Of a stretch of DNA of 46,965 bases, positions 26,382 to 38,764 are shown piece by piece. The stretch covers positions 1 to 46,965 of the forward strand of contig JANYDK010000050.1 of the NCBI GenBank assembly GCA_025363655.1. The letters are read 5' to 3'. The position numbers were made by a program, and so were the translations under genes. Position 1 is the first letter of the stretch; each line of letters starts with the position of its first letter. A model generated the notes under the pieces. That model made no database searches. It saw only the letters and a list, made by a program, of their open reading frames with translations, and was not told the origin of the DNA. The DNA comes from Deltaproteobacteria bacterium. GTDB taxonomy: Bacteria; Myxococcota_A; Polyangia; Polyangiales; JADJMO01.

Positions 26382-27977
26382 ATGCCTGCCGACACCCCCG
26401 CCGTCGCCCCCGTTCCGCGGTCCGAATCGTCCGTGAGCAGCCCCGAGAGCCTCGAGAGCCGCGTCCGTCAGCACGAAGAGCGCATTCTCAAAGGGGGAGC
26501 CGCCAAATATCACGCAAAGAACGCCGAGACCGGCAAGCTCTTCGCCCGCGAACGCATCGCCCGGTTGTGTGACGCCGACTCATTCGTCGAGGATGCTGCG
26601 TTCGCCAACGCGCTCGATTCCGATCTTGCCGCCGACGGCGTGATCACGGGCACGGCGCTCGTCGGCGGTCGTCAGGTCGCGATCATGGCCAACGACTCGA
26701 CCATCAAGGCTGGTTCGTGGGGCAAGCGCACGGTCGAAAAGATTTTGCGCATCCAAGAGACGGCGCGCGATCTTCGTTGTCCGCTTTTCTACTTGGTCGA
26801 CTCGGCCGGCGCGCGCATCACCGATCAGGTCGAGATGTTCCCCGGCCGTCGCGGCGCCGGTCGCATCTTCTACAACCAGGTCTCGCTCAGCGGACAAGTG
26901 CCGCAGATCTGCGTGCTCTTCGGGCCGTCGGCGGCCGGTGGCGCGTACATCCCCGCGTTCTGCGACGTCGTCATCATGGTCGACGGCAACGCCTCGATGT
27001 ACCTCGGCTCGCCGCGCATGGCCGAGATGGTCATCGGTGAGAAGGTGACGCTCGAGGAGATGGGCGGCGCGAAGATGCACTGCAGCGTCTCGGGCTGCGG
27101 CGACGTGCTCGCGAAGACCGAGGACGAGGCGATCGCCAAGGCCAAGGCCTACCTCTCGTACTTGCCGGTGAGCTTCGAAGAGCAGCCGCCGATGGCCCCG
27201 CCGGTCGCACCGAAGGCCGGAGAAAAGGCCCTCTCGGAGGTGATCCCGCTCGACGAGAACAAGCCCTTCGACATGATGGCGGTGATCCGCGCGGTCATCG
27301 ACGAGGGCACCTGGTTCGAGATGAAGGCGCTGTGGGCGAAGGAGATCCTCACCGGCTTCGCGCGCATCGACGGGCGCGTGGTCGGCATCGTCGCCAACCA
27401 ACCGAAGTGGCTCGGCGGCGTTCTCTTCGTCAACTCCGCCGACAAAGCCGCGCGATTCATCTGGCTCTGCGACGCGTTCAACATCCCGCTCCTTTATCTC
27501 GCCGACGTGCCGGGATTCATGATCGGCACCAAGGTCGAGCGCGAAGGGATCATCCGCGCCGGTGCGAAGATGATCGCGGCCGTCAGCGAGGCGACGGTGC
27601 CGAAGATCTCGGTCGTCGTCCGCAAGGCCTATGGCGCCGGGCTCTACGCGATGTGCGGGCCGGCCTTCGAGCCCGACATCTGCCTCGCGCTCCCCGAGGC
27701 ATCGATCGCCGTGATGGGCCCACAAGCAGCGGTGAATGCCGTCTATTTCAACAAAATCCAAGAAGTGCCGATCGGTCCCGAGCGCGACGCCTTCGTCGCC
27801 AAGTTGCGCGCCGAGTACAAGGAAGACATCGATTTGGTGAAGCTGGGGAGCGAGCTGGTGGTCGACGCGATCATCCCCAGCGATCGCCTGCGCTCGGAGC
27901 TGGTACGCCGCTTCGCCACCTACGCGCGCAAGAAGGAAGCGCGGCCGCCGAAGAAGCACATCGTCGTTCCGGTGTGA
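26382..27977 (+). CDS. Acyl-CoA carboxylase carboxyltransferase (beta) subunit
   Basis: The 531-aa product is a biotin-dependent carboxyltransferase that moves carboxyl from carboxybiotin to an acyl-CoA. It has two crotonase-like halves. In the first, DSAGARITDQVEMFPGRRGA and FGPSAAGGAYIPAFCD mark the acyl-CoA pocket; in the second, the biotin site shows GIVANQPKWLGGVLFVNSADKAARFI and the acyl site LADVPGFMIGTKVEREGIIR, with KAYGAGLYAMCGPAFEPD. The pattern is closest to methylcrotonyl- or propionyl-CoA carboxylase beta subunits; the substrate cannot be fixed by eye. No biotin carboxylase or carrier gene is adjacent, so the alpha subunit is elsewhere. ATG 26382 has AAGGG upstream. The 242-base upstream gap holds an AT-richer patch (26278-26300) that could be a promoter, but I do not call one. 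It ends four bases from the convergent kinase gene. Confidence 0.93.
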   Translation: MPADTPAVAPVPRSESSVSSPESLESRVRQHEERILKGGAAKYHAKNAETGKLFARERIARLCDADSFVEDAAFANALDSDLAADGVITGTALVGGRQVAIMANDSTIKAGSWGKRTVEKILRIQETARDLRCPLFYLVDSAGARITDQVEMFPGRRGAGRIFYNQVSLSGQVPQICVLFGPSAAGGAYIPAFCDVVIMVDGNASMYLGSPRMAEMVIGEKVTLEEMGGAKMHCSVSGCGDVLAKTEDEAIAKAKAYLSYLPVSFEEQPPMAPPVAPKAGEKALSEVIPLDENKPFDMMAVIRAVIDEGTWFEMKALWAKEILTGFARIDGRVVGIVANQPKWLGGVLFVNSADKAARFIWLCDAFNIPLLYLADVPGFMIGTKVEREGIIRAGAKMIAAVSEATVPKISVVVRKAYGAGLYAMCGPAFEPDICLALPEASIAVMGPQAAVNAVYFNKIQEVPIGPERDAFVAKLRAEYKEDIDLVKLGSELVVDAIIPSDRLRSELVRRFATYARKKEARPPKKHIVVPV

Positions 27978-27981
27978 GAGC

Positions 27982-29772
27982 TCACGAGCTGGGTTCGTCG
28001 AGATCGGCGAACGTGACGGCGCGGCCTCGGCCAACGATGCGGAGCGATGGCAGCGTCTTGGAGCGTCGGACGCCGGCGCGGACCAGGGACGCGACGACGG
28101 CGGTCAGTTTTTTCTGCTCTTCGGCGCTCGGGTCGACGACAGGGCCCTGCGCGAGGTGCTCGACGCGAAGCACTTCTCCTTCCGCGCCTATGACCGTCGG
28201 CAAGAGCGCGTGACCGAGGTAGGCGAGCTCTTCGGCGAGGCGCCGACGTCGATCGTTCGGTCCGACGAGGAGCTCGTCACGTTCGAGGCGACGGTCGTGG
28301 CGGGTCCCCTCCCCCGCGGCGATGAAGCGCTCGCCTCGGGAAGAAGTCGGCGGGATCGAAGGAGGCGGTAGCGACTTCTGCGCGACGATCGGCCTCTCGG
28401 GGATGTCGAACGGGCGATCGGGCAATCCGAGCGCGAGGAGCTCGCTGCGTGCTGCAGCGGCGGTCGGACGGTCGTCGCCTTCCTCGGCGAGGAGACGATC
28501 GACGAGCGCTCGCAGCGGCGCCGTCTCGCTCGACGGAGCACGCGTCTCGAGGCCGAAGAGTTCGCGTGCCATCAAACCGACGGAGTAGACGTCGCTCTTC
28601 GTCGTCGCCGGCGCGCCGAGTCGTTGTTCGGGGGCCATGTAGCGGAGCGTGCCGAGGAGACCGGCCGTCGCCGTCGCCTGCGCGTCGCCGAGGTGCGCGA
28701 CGCCGAAGTCGGCGAGGTAGGCGCCGCCCACTTCGTCGAGGAGCACGTTGGCCGGCTTGATGTCGCGATGAATGACGCCACGCCGGTGCGCCGCTTCGAG
28801 CGCCTCGAGGACGGTGGCGAGAACTTCGCTGACGCGACGTGGAGAGAGCGGCGCGCGCGCGGCCAAGGACTCGAGGCTACCGCCGCCCATCCAGGGGAGA
28901 ACGAGCGTCGGGCCTTCGCTGATGACCGCCCGCGCGCGCAAGATGGAGCGGGCTTCGACGTGGGTGAGGATCTCCATCTCGCGTTGGAAGCGCGCGAGCG
29001 CATCGCGACCGGCGCCGAGTTGTCCGCCACCGGTGAAGATCTTGAGGGCGACACGCGCGCGATCGGGGGCGAGTCGATCGATCGCCTCGAGGACGCGCGA
29101 CGACGGGCTCGACGCGACCTCGCGTACGACCTCGTACCGTCCGTAGAGCAAGCTCGTCGATTGCGGACTCCGTTGCGCAGACGGCGGCGTCGAATTGTCT
29201 CCATCGCGGGCTTCGGTGAGGCCGAGGGTGGCGTGGGCGCGGGCACGGAGCTGCGAGGCGCGCTCGTGGACGAGCGTCCCGAGCGCGCGCAGGGCAGGCT
29301 CGCAGCGTCCTGCTTCGATGAGCAATTCGGCGAGATCGCAGCGCGCATCGACGTCTTCGGGTGAGGTTCGCACGTGTTGCTCGAGGGTCTTGCCGGCGCG
29401 ACCGAGATCGCCGAGTCGACGGTAGACACGCGAAGCGTTGCGGAAATCGTGGCCTCGTTCGTAGAGGGGCGCGGAGTCGCGATCTTCGCCGAGGGCTTCG
29501 AGCACCGCCGCTTCGGCCGCGGCATCTCCGCGTCGCACGGCGGCTGCGCGGGCTCGTGCACAGAGCTGCGGGCGTGACGTCTCGCTCGCGCCTCCGAGCG
29601 CGCGGGCGAGCTCGAAGGCCCGCAGCCGGTCGTGAGCTTCGAGCGCGATTTCGAATGCGCGCACCAGATCGCCGCGCTTCTCGGCGAGCACGCCGGCCTC
29701 TTCGAGGCGCATCGCCCGCACCAAGCCTTCCACTTCTTCGTCCGTCGTCTGTCGCGCGGGAGCGTCGCTCAC
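27982..29772 (-). CDS. Ser/Thr protein kinase with N-terminal TPR-like region
   Basis: The 596-aa cytoplasmic protein places a helical repeat region (about 10-190, with motifs such as GDLVRAFEIALEAHDRLRA and LYERGHDFRNASRVYRRLG) ahead of a kinase domain (about 213-455). The kinase has the lysine in VALKIF, HRDIKPANVLLD near 331, DFGVAH near 350 and the APE segment GTLRYMAPEQ. The glycine-rich loop is missing: the sequence reads VASSPSSRVLEA where GxGxxG is expected. The remaining catalytic residues are intact, so activity is uncertain rather than lost. About 140 residues follow without a recognised domain. Start is GTG 29772. It is the last gene of a long minus-strand run and converges with the carboxyltransferase gene. 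Confidence 0.88.
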   Translation of the reverse strand: MSDAPARQTTDEEVEGLVRAMRLEEAGVLAEKRGDLVRAFEIALEAHDRLRAFELARALGGASETSRPQLCARARAAAVRRGDAAAEAAVLEALGEDRDSAPLYERGHDFRNASRVYRRLGDLGRAGKTLEQHVRTSPEDVDARCDLAELLIEAGRCEPALRALGTLVHERASQLRARAHATLGLTEARDGDNSTPPSAQRSPQSTSLLYGRYEVVREVASSPSSRVLEAIDRLAPDRARVALKIFTGGGQLGAGRDALARFQREMEILTHVEARSILRARAVISEGPTLVLPWMGGGSLESLAARAPLSPRRVSEVLATVLEALEAAHRRGVIHRDIKPANVLLDEVGGAYLADFGVAHLGDAQATATAGLLGTLRYMAPEQRLGAPATTKSDVYSVGLMARELFGLETRAPSSETAPLRALVDRLLAEEGDDRPTAAAARSELLALGLPDRPFDIPERPIVAQKSLPPPSIPPTSSRGERFIAAGEGTRHDRRLERDELLVGPNDRRRRLAEELAYLGHALLPTVIGAEGEVLRVEHLAQGPVVDPSAEEQKKLTAVVASLVRAGVRRSKTLPSLRIVGRGRAVTFADLDEPSS

Positions 29773-29825
29773 GCGGTCAGGATAGCTGAGGCGAACCCGA
29801 CGTGATCGCTCGCCTTCGCTCGCCT

Positions 29826-30926
29826 TCAGTCGCCGTCGTCCATCTCGTCGTCGTCTTCGGCCTCGTCGACGAGGTTGGTGTTCGGTGCGAGCACCGCGGC
29901 CCCGCTCACGGCCACCGAGCGCGCGGCGATGGCAGCATCGACATCACGCCCGATCGGAGCTGGAGAAGGCGGGATTTTACCTTCTTTTCGGGCCTTGGCG
30001 TCGCTGCTGAGCGCGTCTCCAGGGAGCACCCCGGTGGTCTTGTTGGGCGCGCCGGGGCCCGACTTGTCGACCCAATAGAAGCTGCGTTCGCGGACATCGA
30101 CGTGGACGAAGCCGCTGATTGGATAGGTGCCGGCGCCGGTGAAGCCCATCGCGCGCACGTAGCTCGCTACCCACTCGTCGACCGTGCCGGGGACGACGAG
30201 ATCCATCGCCCTCCCGTACCCATGGTTGCTGCCGAGCCGTTTGGTCGGCGTGCGGTAGCCGGAGACGAAGCGAATTTCGCCTGATTTGAAGTGCCTTTGC
30301 AGCTCGTAGACGATGTCGAGGAGATGGCCGTCGATCGGGTGCTCGTGGCCGTCACCAGAGCGGAGGATGAAGCTCGCCTTGTCGATCTCCGACGGAGCGA
30401 AGTCGCCCTTGTCGGTCGACGGCGCGAGCTCGACGCGCTCGTTGCGGTTGATCGAGTAGAGCACCAACTTCGGTCGACCCTTGGTGTCGACCGGCGGCTT
30501 GCCATCGGTCGCGAGGTGCCACTGCTTGACCATCGCGACGTACGCAGGAGATGCCCAGCCGACCGCGCTCTTCTTCGCGATCGGCCCTTTTCCAGCAGGC
30601 TTGCCGCTTGGTTTCGCGCCGCCGGCGATGGGCTTCGGTTTGACGACGGACCCACCCGAAGGCACGGGCGAAGGCACTGCCGACGACGTCGGCTTCGCGC
30701 TGCTCGACGTCGAGGGTTTGGCGCTGGCGGCGGCGGCTGGCTTCGCGCTCGGCGATGCTGTCGTCGCAGTCGGTTTGGTCGCGACGCTCGCGAGAGGAGC
30801 CTTGCCCGTCGACGCTGCCGGCTTGGCCGAGCCCACCGGAAATGCATGCGCGAGCGACGCAGCCGTGCCGAGCGATGCGAGGCCGACGAGCAGCACGAAG
30901 GGGGAGCGACGAAGACGCAGCAGCAT
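29826..30926 (-). CDS. Exported DUF882/peptidase M15-like protein
   Basis: The 366-aa product has a signal peptide (about 1-28, ending LAHA), then a 90-residue low-complexity region of Ala, Lys, Pro and Ser, and a DUF882 (YcbK-like, peptidase M15 clan) domain at about 125-290. The metal-binding pattern of this clan is visible: SGYRTPTKRLGSNHGYGRAMD supplies His235 and Asp242 and GFVHVDV supplies His275. It may therefore be a zinc peptidase that cuts peptidoglycan peptides. The tail is acidic and ends DDEMDDGD. ATG 30926 begins the signal peptide (MLLRLRRSPFVLLVG). It lies 65 bases after glmS on the same strand, and 53 bases before the TPR-kinase gene. Confidence 0.86.
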   Translation of the reverse strand: MLLRLRRSPFVLLVGLASLGTAASLAHAFPVGSAKPAASTGKAPLASVATKPTATTASPSAKPAAAASAKPSTSSSAKPTSSAVPSPVPSGGSVVKPKPIAGGAKPSGKPAGKGPIAKKSAVGWASPAYVAMVKQWHLATDGKPPVDTKGRPKLVLYSINRNERVELAPSTDKGDFAPSEIDKASFILRSGDGHEHPIDGHLLDIVYELQRHFKSGEIRFVSGYRTPTKRLGSNHGYGRAMDLVVPGTVDEWVASYVRAMGFTGAGTYPISGFVHVDVRERSFYWVDKSGPGAPNKTTGVLPGDALSSDAKARKEGKIPPSPAPIGRDVDAAIAARSVAVSGAAVLAPNTNLVDEAEDDDEMDDGD

Positions 30927-30991
30927 GCGGGAACGCCATCGCTTAGCACTCCGCCCACGCGGAGGCCAAATCGGCGCCCCGGAGGGCGTGC

Positions 30992-32857
<1,866 letters not shown>

Positions 32858-32950
32858 GGGGTGCTCCTGAAGTTGAACGAAGACGAAGTGGTCATAGCCG
32901 AAGGTGCGCGGGGCCGCCGCGACGTTCGGCTTCGGGCATGAGCAACGCCT

Positions 32951-35134
32951 TCAGGACGGGCGCTTCTTCCCGCAGAAGCCACCGATGCAGGTGCCGTCGC
33001 CGCAACAATCTGCATCGACGGTGCACTTTTCTCCGATTTTGTGACAACCGGTCGGCGGGTCGACGCAGGTGGCCTTGCCGTCGGCGCCGGCGCGGCAGAA
33101 GCCGCTGCAGCACTCGAATCCAGCCTCACACGAAGCGATCGAACCATCTTTCGGCGTCGGCTTGCACGGCTCGAGCGTCCAGTAGCCCGACATGTTGATG
33201 GTCTCGAGCAACTGACCGGGGAGCCAGAACGCGGGGTGCGACGGGTCGGGCCCCTTCATGCTGGCGTCGACGGCGGCGACCCACAGCTGCTTGCGGTTGT
33301 CGTACGAGGCGTCGGTGCTGCTCGACATCTTGTTGCCGTAGTCACGCGGGCTGACGAAGACGACCCAGAAATATCCGCCCTCGGCGATGGGATTGACGGT
33401 CGGCTGGTAGTTGCGATCGAGGCTGCGGCCGGCGAGGGTCGGGGTGACGCCGACGCCGTTGAGCGCGTCGAGCTTGATCGGCGCCGAGCCCGAGCCGGTG
33501 CCGACGGCGTAGATGTTGTCGACGCCGTGCTGCTTCGTGCCGTAGTTGGCGCGCGAGTAATCGCCCGCTTGGTAGAAGACGAACTTGCTGTCGGGGCTGA
33601 AGCTGGGGAACGCGATCGCGCTCGTCGCGCCGGCGCCGGTGACGAGCGTGCGGAGGCCGCTGAAGGTGTTGGAGGCGTCGACGAAGTCGAGCAGCTGAAG
33701 ATCGCCTTTCGAGTACTCGACCGGATACGCGCCGGTGACGTTGCCAGCGAACGCGAGCAGCTTGCCGTCGTTGGAGAACGCCGGATCGTTGCTGTTTTGC
33801 GTGGCGTTCATCGTCTCGAGGTACGTCGTGATCGGCGCGCCGCTCGTCGCGTCGAGCAGGTGCAGCTTCATGTCGTTGGTGTTGAGCGCGGCCTTCTTTC
33901 CGTCGGGAGAGAGGCCGACGAAGGTGCCGTTCTGCGCGTAGTCGCTGACCGCGCCGACGCTGCCGCTGCCGACGTCGACGAAGCCGAGCGGACCGGTGGA
34001 GCCGCGCGGCGTCGAGAAGACGCCCGAGAGCTTGGTGCCGTCCTTCGACACCGCGTGACAGGCGACGCACTTCTTGCCCGAGCCGTTGTCGGACCACGGC
34101 GGCGTCGGCGCGGCGCTCGAGTTCAGAGGTGTCGGTGCGCCGAGCGTGGCGTAGCTGCCGGCATCGAAGGCCGAGATCGGCGCCGTCGCCCCCGGCTTGA
34201 TCTTGACGATTTCGCCACGATTTACCGCCCAATAGAAGATGGTGCCGCGGAGGTTGGCGTCGGCGACGTGCCAGCTCGACTTGGCGCTGACGTACGGCGT
34301 GCCGCCCGGCTTCATGCGATGGAGCTCGACCGAGACGTCGCTCTCGACGCCGCCCGAGGTGACCGAGGTCGTCAACGTGGTCCAGAGCGCGTTGTCGATC
34401 TTGAGGACGCTCGGCGGGTTGGCGAGCGCGTAGATGGAGATCTCGGTGTACGGCCCCTTCACCTTCAGCACGTACTCGTCGCCCGCGGCGCCGCCGTTCC
34501 ACATCACCTCGGGACCGAGGAGGCCCTTGGGAAAGACGGTCTTGTCGTACGGGTAGAGCAGATGGGTGACGGCAGGGTCGGGCGTGGTCGCGCCGTCGAG
34601 CTTCGGCTTGTCGGAAGGATCGACTGAGCCGGCCGGATCGATCGAGAGCTTGAGGTTGATGGTGACGTCGGCGGTGGCGCTGAGCGCGCCCGCGGTGGCC
34701 GTCACGGTGACCTTTCCGCCACCCTTCCCCGTCGCAGTGACGAGCCCGGTGCCGCTGCCGACGGTGACGAGGTCGTAGCGATCGACCGTCCAGCTCGCCG
34801 TCGTCACCGGGGTCTTCGAGCCGTCGGAGAGCACTCCGAATGCGTGCAATGTCACGTTCGGCGGCGCGGCGAGATCGGTGACGGTGAGCGTCGTCGAGGC
34901 TGGATCGATGACGAGAGAAGTGACCGTCTTGTCACCGATGTCGAAGCCGCTGCCGTCGGTGGGCACGTCGCTGTCGATGGGGACGCTGCTGTCGCCGTCA
35001 CCACCGTCGAGCGACGGATCGCCACCTCCGCCCGCGGTGCTGCAGCTCGGCGTCGCGGCGATGACGGCTGCGGCGAGCACGAAGAAGGCGAAGAAATAGG
35101 GCGAGCGCGACGAGTGGAGAAGGCTTGACGGCAC
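32951..35134 (-). CDS. Lipoprotein with Ig-like domain, CxxCH haem motif, WD40/TolB-like repeats and Cys-rich tail
   Basis: The 727-aa product has a lipoprotein-type signal ending ATPSC (about Cys31) and an acidic Gly/Asp linker. A Big_2-like Ig domain (about 68-155, SLVIDPASTTLTV to ATADVTINL) follows. A single haem-attachment motif CVACH lies near residue 355 with HAVSKDGTKLSG after it. A propeller-like region (about 365-600) has repeats such as GLSPDGKKAALNT, PAFSNDGKLLAFAG and PSFSPDSKFVFYQ. The last 60 residues hold 12 cysteines in CEAGFECCSGFC and CTVDADCCGDGTCIGGFC, a disulfide-knot style tail. I do not know a named family with this order. Start is GTG 35134. It is likely a surface or periplasmic protein; a role in electron transfer is only suggested by the haem motif. 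Confidence 0.78.
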   Translation of the reverse strand: MPSSLLHSSRSPYFFAFFVLAAAVIAATPSCSTAGGGGDPSLDGGDGDSSVPIDSDVPTDGSGFDIGDKTVTSLVIDPASTTLTVTDLAAPPNVTLHAFGVLSDGSKTPVTTASWTVDRYDLVTVGSGTGLVTATGKGGGKVTVTATAGALSATADVTINLKLSIDPAGSVDPSDKPKLDGATTPDPAVTHLLYPYDKTVFPKGLLGPEVMWNGGAAGDEYVLKVKGPYTEISIYALANPPSVLKIDNALWTTLTTSVTSGGVESDVSVELHRMKPGGTPYVSAKSSWHVADANLRGTIFYWAVNRGEIVKIKPGATAPISAFDAGSYATLGAPTPLNSSAAPTPPWSDNGSGKKCVACHAVSKDGTKLSGVFSTPRGSTGPLGFVDVGSGSVGAVSDYAQNGTFVGLSPDGKKAALNTNDMKLHLLDATSGAPITTYLETMNATQNSNDPAFSNDGKLLAFAGNVTGAYPVEYSKGDLQLLDFVDASNTFSGLRTLVTGAGATSAIAFPSFSPDSKFVFYQAGDYSRANYGTKQHGVDNIYAVGTGSGSAPIKLDALNGVGVTPTLAGRSLDRNYQPTVNPIAEGGYFWVVFVSPRDYGNKMSSSTDASYDNRKQLWVAAVDASMKGPDPSHPAFWLPGQLLETINMSGYWTLEPCKPTPKDGSIASCEAGFECCSGFCRAGADGKATCVDPPTGCHKIGEKCTVDADCCGDGTCIGGFCGKKRPS

Positions 35135-35194
35135 GAGCTGAGGATACCGGAACGTTGACCAAGCGCACGCGATTTGGCTGATTTTTCCGCCAAT

Positions 35195-36562
35195 TCAGCT
35201 GCGAGCGCGGACGAGCACGTGGAGGTCGAGGAGGTTGCTCCCGGTCGGCTTCGACGAGATCGCGGCGCCGTGTTGCGCAAGAAACGGCGCATCGTCGAAG
35301 CGCGCGAGGGCGTCTTCGCCACCCGTCGGTGCGAGGCCGGACACCACTGCGCCGGCGTGTCCCGAAGAACCATCGACGCCATCGGAGGCGAGAGCGACGA
35401 ATGCGACGTCGGCAGGTAGCCCACGCACCCACAGCTCGAGCGCCAGTCGTCCCGCGCGACCGCCCTTCCCCGTAGCGCTCGTCGTAGGCGGCGGCAAAGC
35501 CACGGTCGGTTCGCCGACGGCGATGGCGACCTCGCCGGGGCGAAGCGCGCGGGCATGCGCGAGGAGCCGATCGGCGACGATGTCGACGGGGTCGAGGTTC
35601 GGAGAGAGCTCGAGGCTGACGTATCCGCGACGTGCCGCGATGGCTTTGGCGGCGGTGACCAGATCGAAGGGCGTGGCGACGACCGCGACGTCTTGATCGA
35701 TGGCTCGGTCGATCACGCGGTCGGTCGCGATCGGTCGCGTGCGCGTGAGAAGGGGCGCGAATCGCGGAACGAGGTCGGGCGCATGCACGCGCAACGCTTC
35801 GAGCGCTTCGGCGCCGCTCGTCGGATCGAGACACGACGGTCCCGAACCGATCTCGTGCGGCGCACCGACACGGACGCGATCGGCGTCACGGACGAGCACG
35901 TCGGCGACAAGTCGTGAGCGCACGCGCGCATGACCGGCCGCACGCCGAAGACCACCGCCCTTGATGCGCGAGAGGTGACGTCGAACCATGTTGATCGCCG
36001 CCACCGATGCGCCCGAGCGGAGCATGCGATCGATGATTTGGCGCTTTTCTTCGAGCGAAATGCCCTCGAGCGGTGCGCAGGCGAGCGCCGAAGCGCCACC
36101 CGAGACGAGGACCAGGAGTTCTTCGCGCGCGCCGTCCTCGACGCGACGGGCGACCTTGGCTGCGGCAGCGAGGAGCCGCTCGGCGGCGTGGACGCTTCGT
36201 TCGTCGGGCAATGGATGGGACGCACGGAGCACGGTGACGCGCGCCTTCGAAGCGTGCGTTTCGAGCGCGCTCGCGTCGGTGCCGTCGCTGGTGACGACGA
36301 GCACGTCGGCAATGTCGACTTGCAACGCGTCGAGCGCCGAGAGCGCGCCGAGCGTCATCTTCGGCGCCGCCTTGCCGACCGCGAGCACCGTCACCCGACT
36401 TCCATTCTCGAAGAGCGACGAATCGGCTCCGAGGATCGTCGCCGCGCGCAGAGAACGCGTCACCGCGGCTTCGACGCTGACCTCGGCGACTGCGCCCTCG
36501 GTGATGGCCAACGCCTCGCGTCGCAGATCGCCCAGCGCATCGGACGCGCTCGTCACGCCCAT
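35195..36562 (-). CDS. Glycerate 2-kinase (DUF4147/MOFRL family)
   Basis: The 455-aa product matches the GckA/TtuD type of glycerate kinase, which phosphorylates D-glycerate to 2-phosphoglycerate. The DUF4147 half shows LAVGKAAPKMTLGAL, VVTSDGTDA, SHPLPDERSVHAAERLL, LVLVSGGASALACAPLEGIS and NMVRRHLSRIKGGGL. The MOFRL half shows AIAVGEPTVALP, GKGGRAGRLALE and VALASDGVDGSSGHAGAVV. The segment between them, where SDV-x-GDD-x(n)-IASGPT is usual, reads ADVLVRDADRVRVGAPHEIG then SGPS, a longer and altered version. The frame is unbroken there. ATG 36562 begins family sequence; the frame extends to 36709 but overlaps the upstream gene. It starts eight bases after the barrel-protein gene, suggesting one transcript with ino1. 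Confidence 0.88.
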   Translation of the reverse strand: MGVTSASDALGDLRREALAITEGAVAEVSVEAAVTRSLRAATILGADSSLFENGSRVTVLAVGKAAPKMTLGALSALDALQVDIADVLVVTSDGTDASALETHASKARVTVLRASHPLPDERSVHAAERLLAAAAKVARRVEDGAREELLVLVSGGASALACAPLEGISLEEKRQIIDRMLRSGASVAAINMVRRHLSRIKGGGLRRAAGHARVRSRLVADVLVRDADRVRVGAPHEIGSGPSCLDPTSGAEALEALRVHAPDLVPRFAPLLTRTRPIATDRVIDRAIDQDVAVVATPFDLVTAAKAIAARRGYVSLELSPNLDPVDIVADRLLAHARALRPGEVAIAVGEPTVALPPPTTSATGKGGRAGRLALELWVRGLPADVAFVALASDGVDGSSGHAGAVVSGLAPTGGEDALARFDDAPFLAQHGAAISSKPTGSNLLDLHVLVRARS

Positions 36563-36570
36563 CGCGTGCT

Positions 36571-37242
36571 CTAACGGATGTGCTCGTCGCCTTTGTCGAC
36601 GAGGTGCGTGCTGAGGAACTGATGCCAAGCGAGGCTGAACGTGAGCATCACCGCGCGACCGCCCGGGTCTTGCGCCCCATCGGCTCCTTCGAGTCGCTCC
36701 GGTGACCATCGAACGGTCGGCGCGAGGCGCAGCCAGAGACCGTTCGCTTTTCCGAAGAGCGGCAGCTCGAGCGCGACGCCGAACGAGAAGCCGGCCCGCC
36801 TCACCGCGTTGCTGGCGCGTGCAGCGACGAAAGTGCCGACCTCGATGCCGAACGAGTCGAGGACGAGGTTGCCGAAGCCGTGCGCGTGCGATTCGTGTCC
36901 GGTGAGAAATCGTGCGGGAAAAAGCGGCCGAATCTCGACGACGGCGCCGAAGGTGCGGCGGAGATCGCCGGTCTCGGTGGCGCGCGCGAAGGCGTCACCC
37001 TCGTCGTACGTGAAGCCGATGCCCGCCGCGTCGAGGTAGCGACCGCGGACCTCGGCGTGCCCCGCCGCGCGGTTCGTCGCCGGAAGTACGGAGGCGCCGA
37101 GGCCGAGCACGACGGAGAAGTCACCGTCGAGTCGACCGTAGGCGCCGTCGCCTTCGCCTGGGCTCGCGAACGCAGGACGTGACGAAGCCGCCGCGAACGA
37201 GATCGCGGCGGCTGTCAGCGTCAGCGTGAGCCCGAGACGCAT
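36571..37242 (-). CDS. Exported protein with outer-membrane beta-barrel character
   Basis: No named family is recognised. The 223-aa product has a cleavable signal peptide (about 1-27, ending AFA) and then alternating beta-type strands such as DGDFSVVLGLGASVLPA, AEVRGRYLDAAGIGFTYDEG, FGIEVGTFVAA, AGFSFGVALELPLFG and GLWLRLAPTVRWS, in the manner of a small outer-membrane barrel. The end does not have a terminal aromatic residue. The gene lies nine bases after ino1 and eight bases before glycerate kinase, so the three are probably co-transcribed. ATG 37242 starts the signal peptide. Function is unknown. Confidence 0.7.
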   Translation of the reverse strand: MRLGLTLTLTAAAISFAAASSRPAFASPGEGDGAYGRLDGDFSVVLGLGASVLPATNRAAGHAEVRGRYLDAAGIGFTYDEGDAFARATETGDLRRTFGAVVEIRPLFPARFLTGHESHAHGFGNLVLDSFGIEVGTFVAARASNAVRRAGFSFGVALELPLFGKANGLWLRLAPTVRWSPERLEGADGAQDPGGRAVMLTFSLAWHQFLSTHLVDKGDEHIR

Positions 37243-37251
37243 GATCGATGC

Positions 37252-38565
<1,314 letters not shown>

Positions 38566-38764
38566 GTGGTCTCCTAACCCCTACGGGGGGCGTGCTCGCG
38601 ACAGATGCGATGCGCTCGCCCGAGGTCTCGTCGTTCGATTCACCTGGCCAATTAGCACGGAGCGGGCCGAGGTCACACCGAAGTGCATCGGGGCCAAAAT
38701 CGTGAAAAAAGACTGGATGACGACGCGTGCGGTGTCGCGCGCGAACCACACTGCGCCGCTGCTG

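Noticed and set aside
26580-28034. 484-codon minus-strand ORF opposite the carboxyltransferase gene
   Set aside because: Arg/Asp/His-rich shadow with no recognisable domain; the plus strand has a complete carboxyltransferase.
32858-32950. glmS ribozyme upstream of glmS
   Set aside because: No conserved core was visible in the 93-base gap, which is shorter than the usual ribozyme plus spacer, and the element is mostly found in Firmicutes.
35870-35960. Frameshift in the glycerate kinase gene, suspected from the altered SDV-GDD region
   Set aside because: The other two frames do not restore the usual motif, and the reading frame is open with family sequence on both sides. It looks like a real variant.
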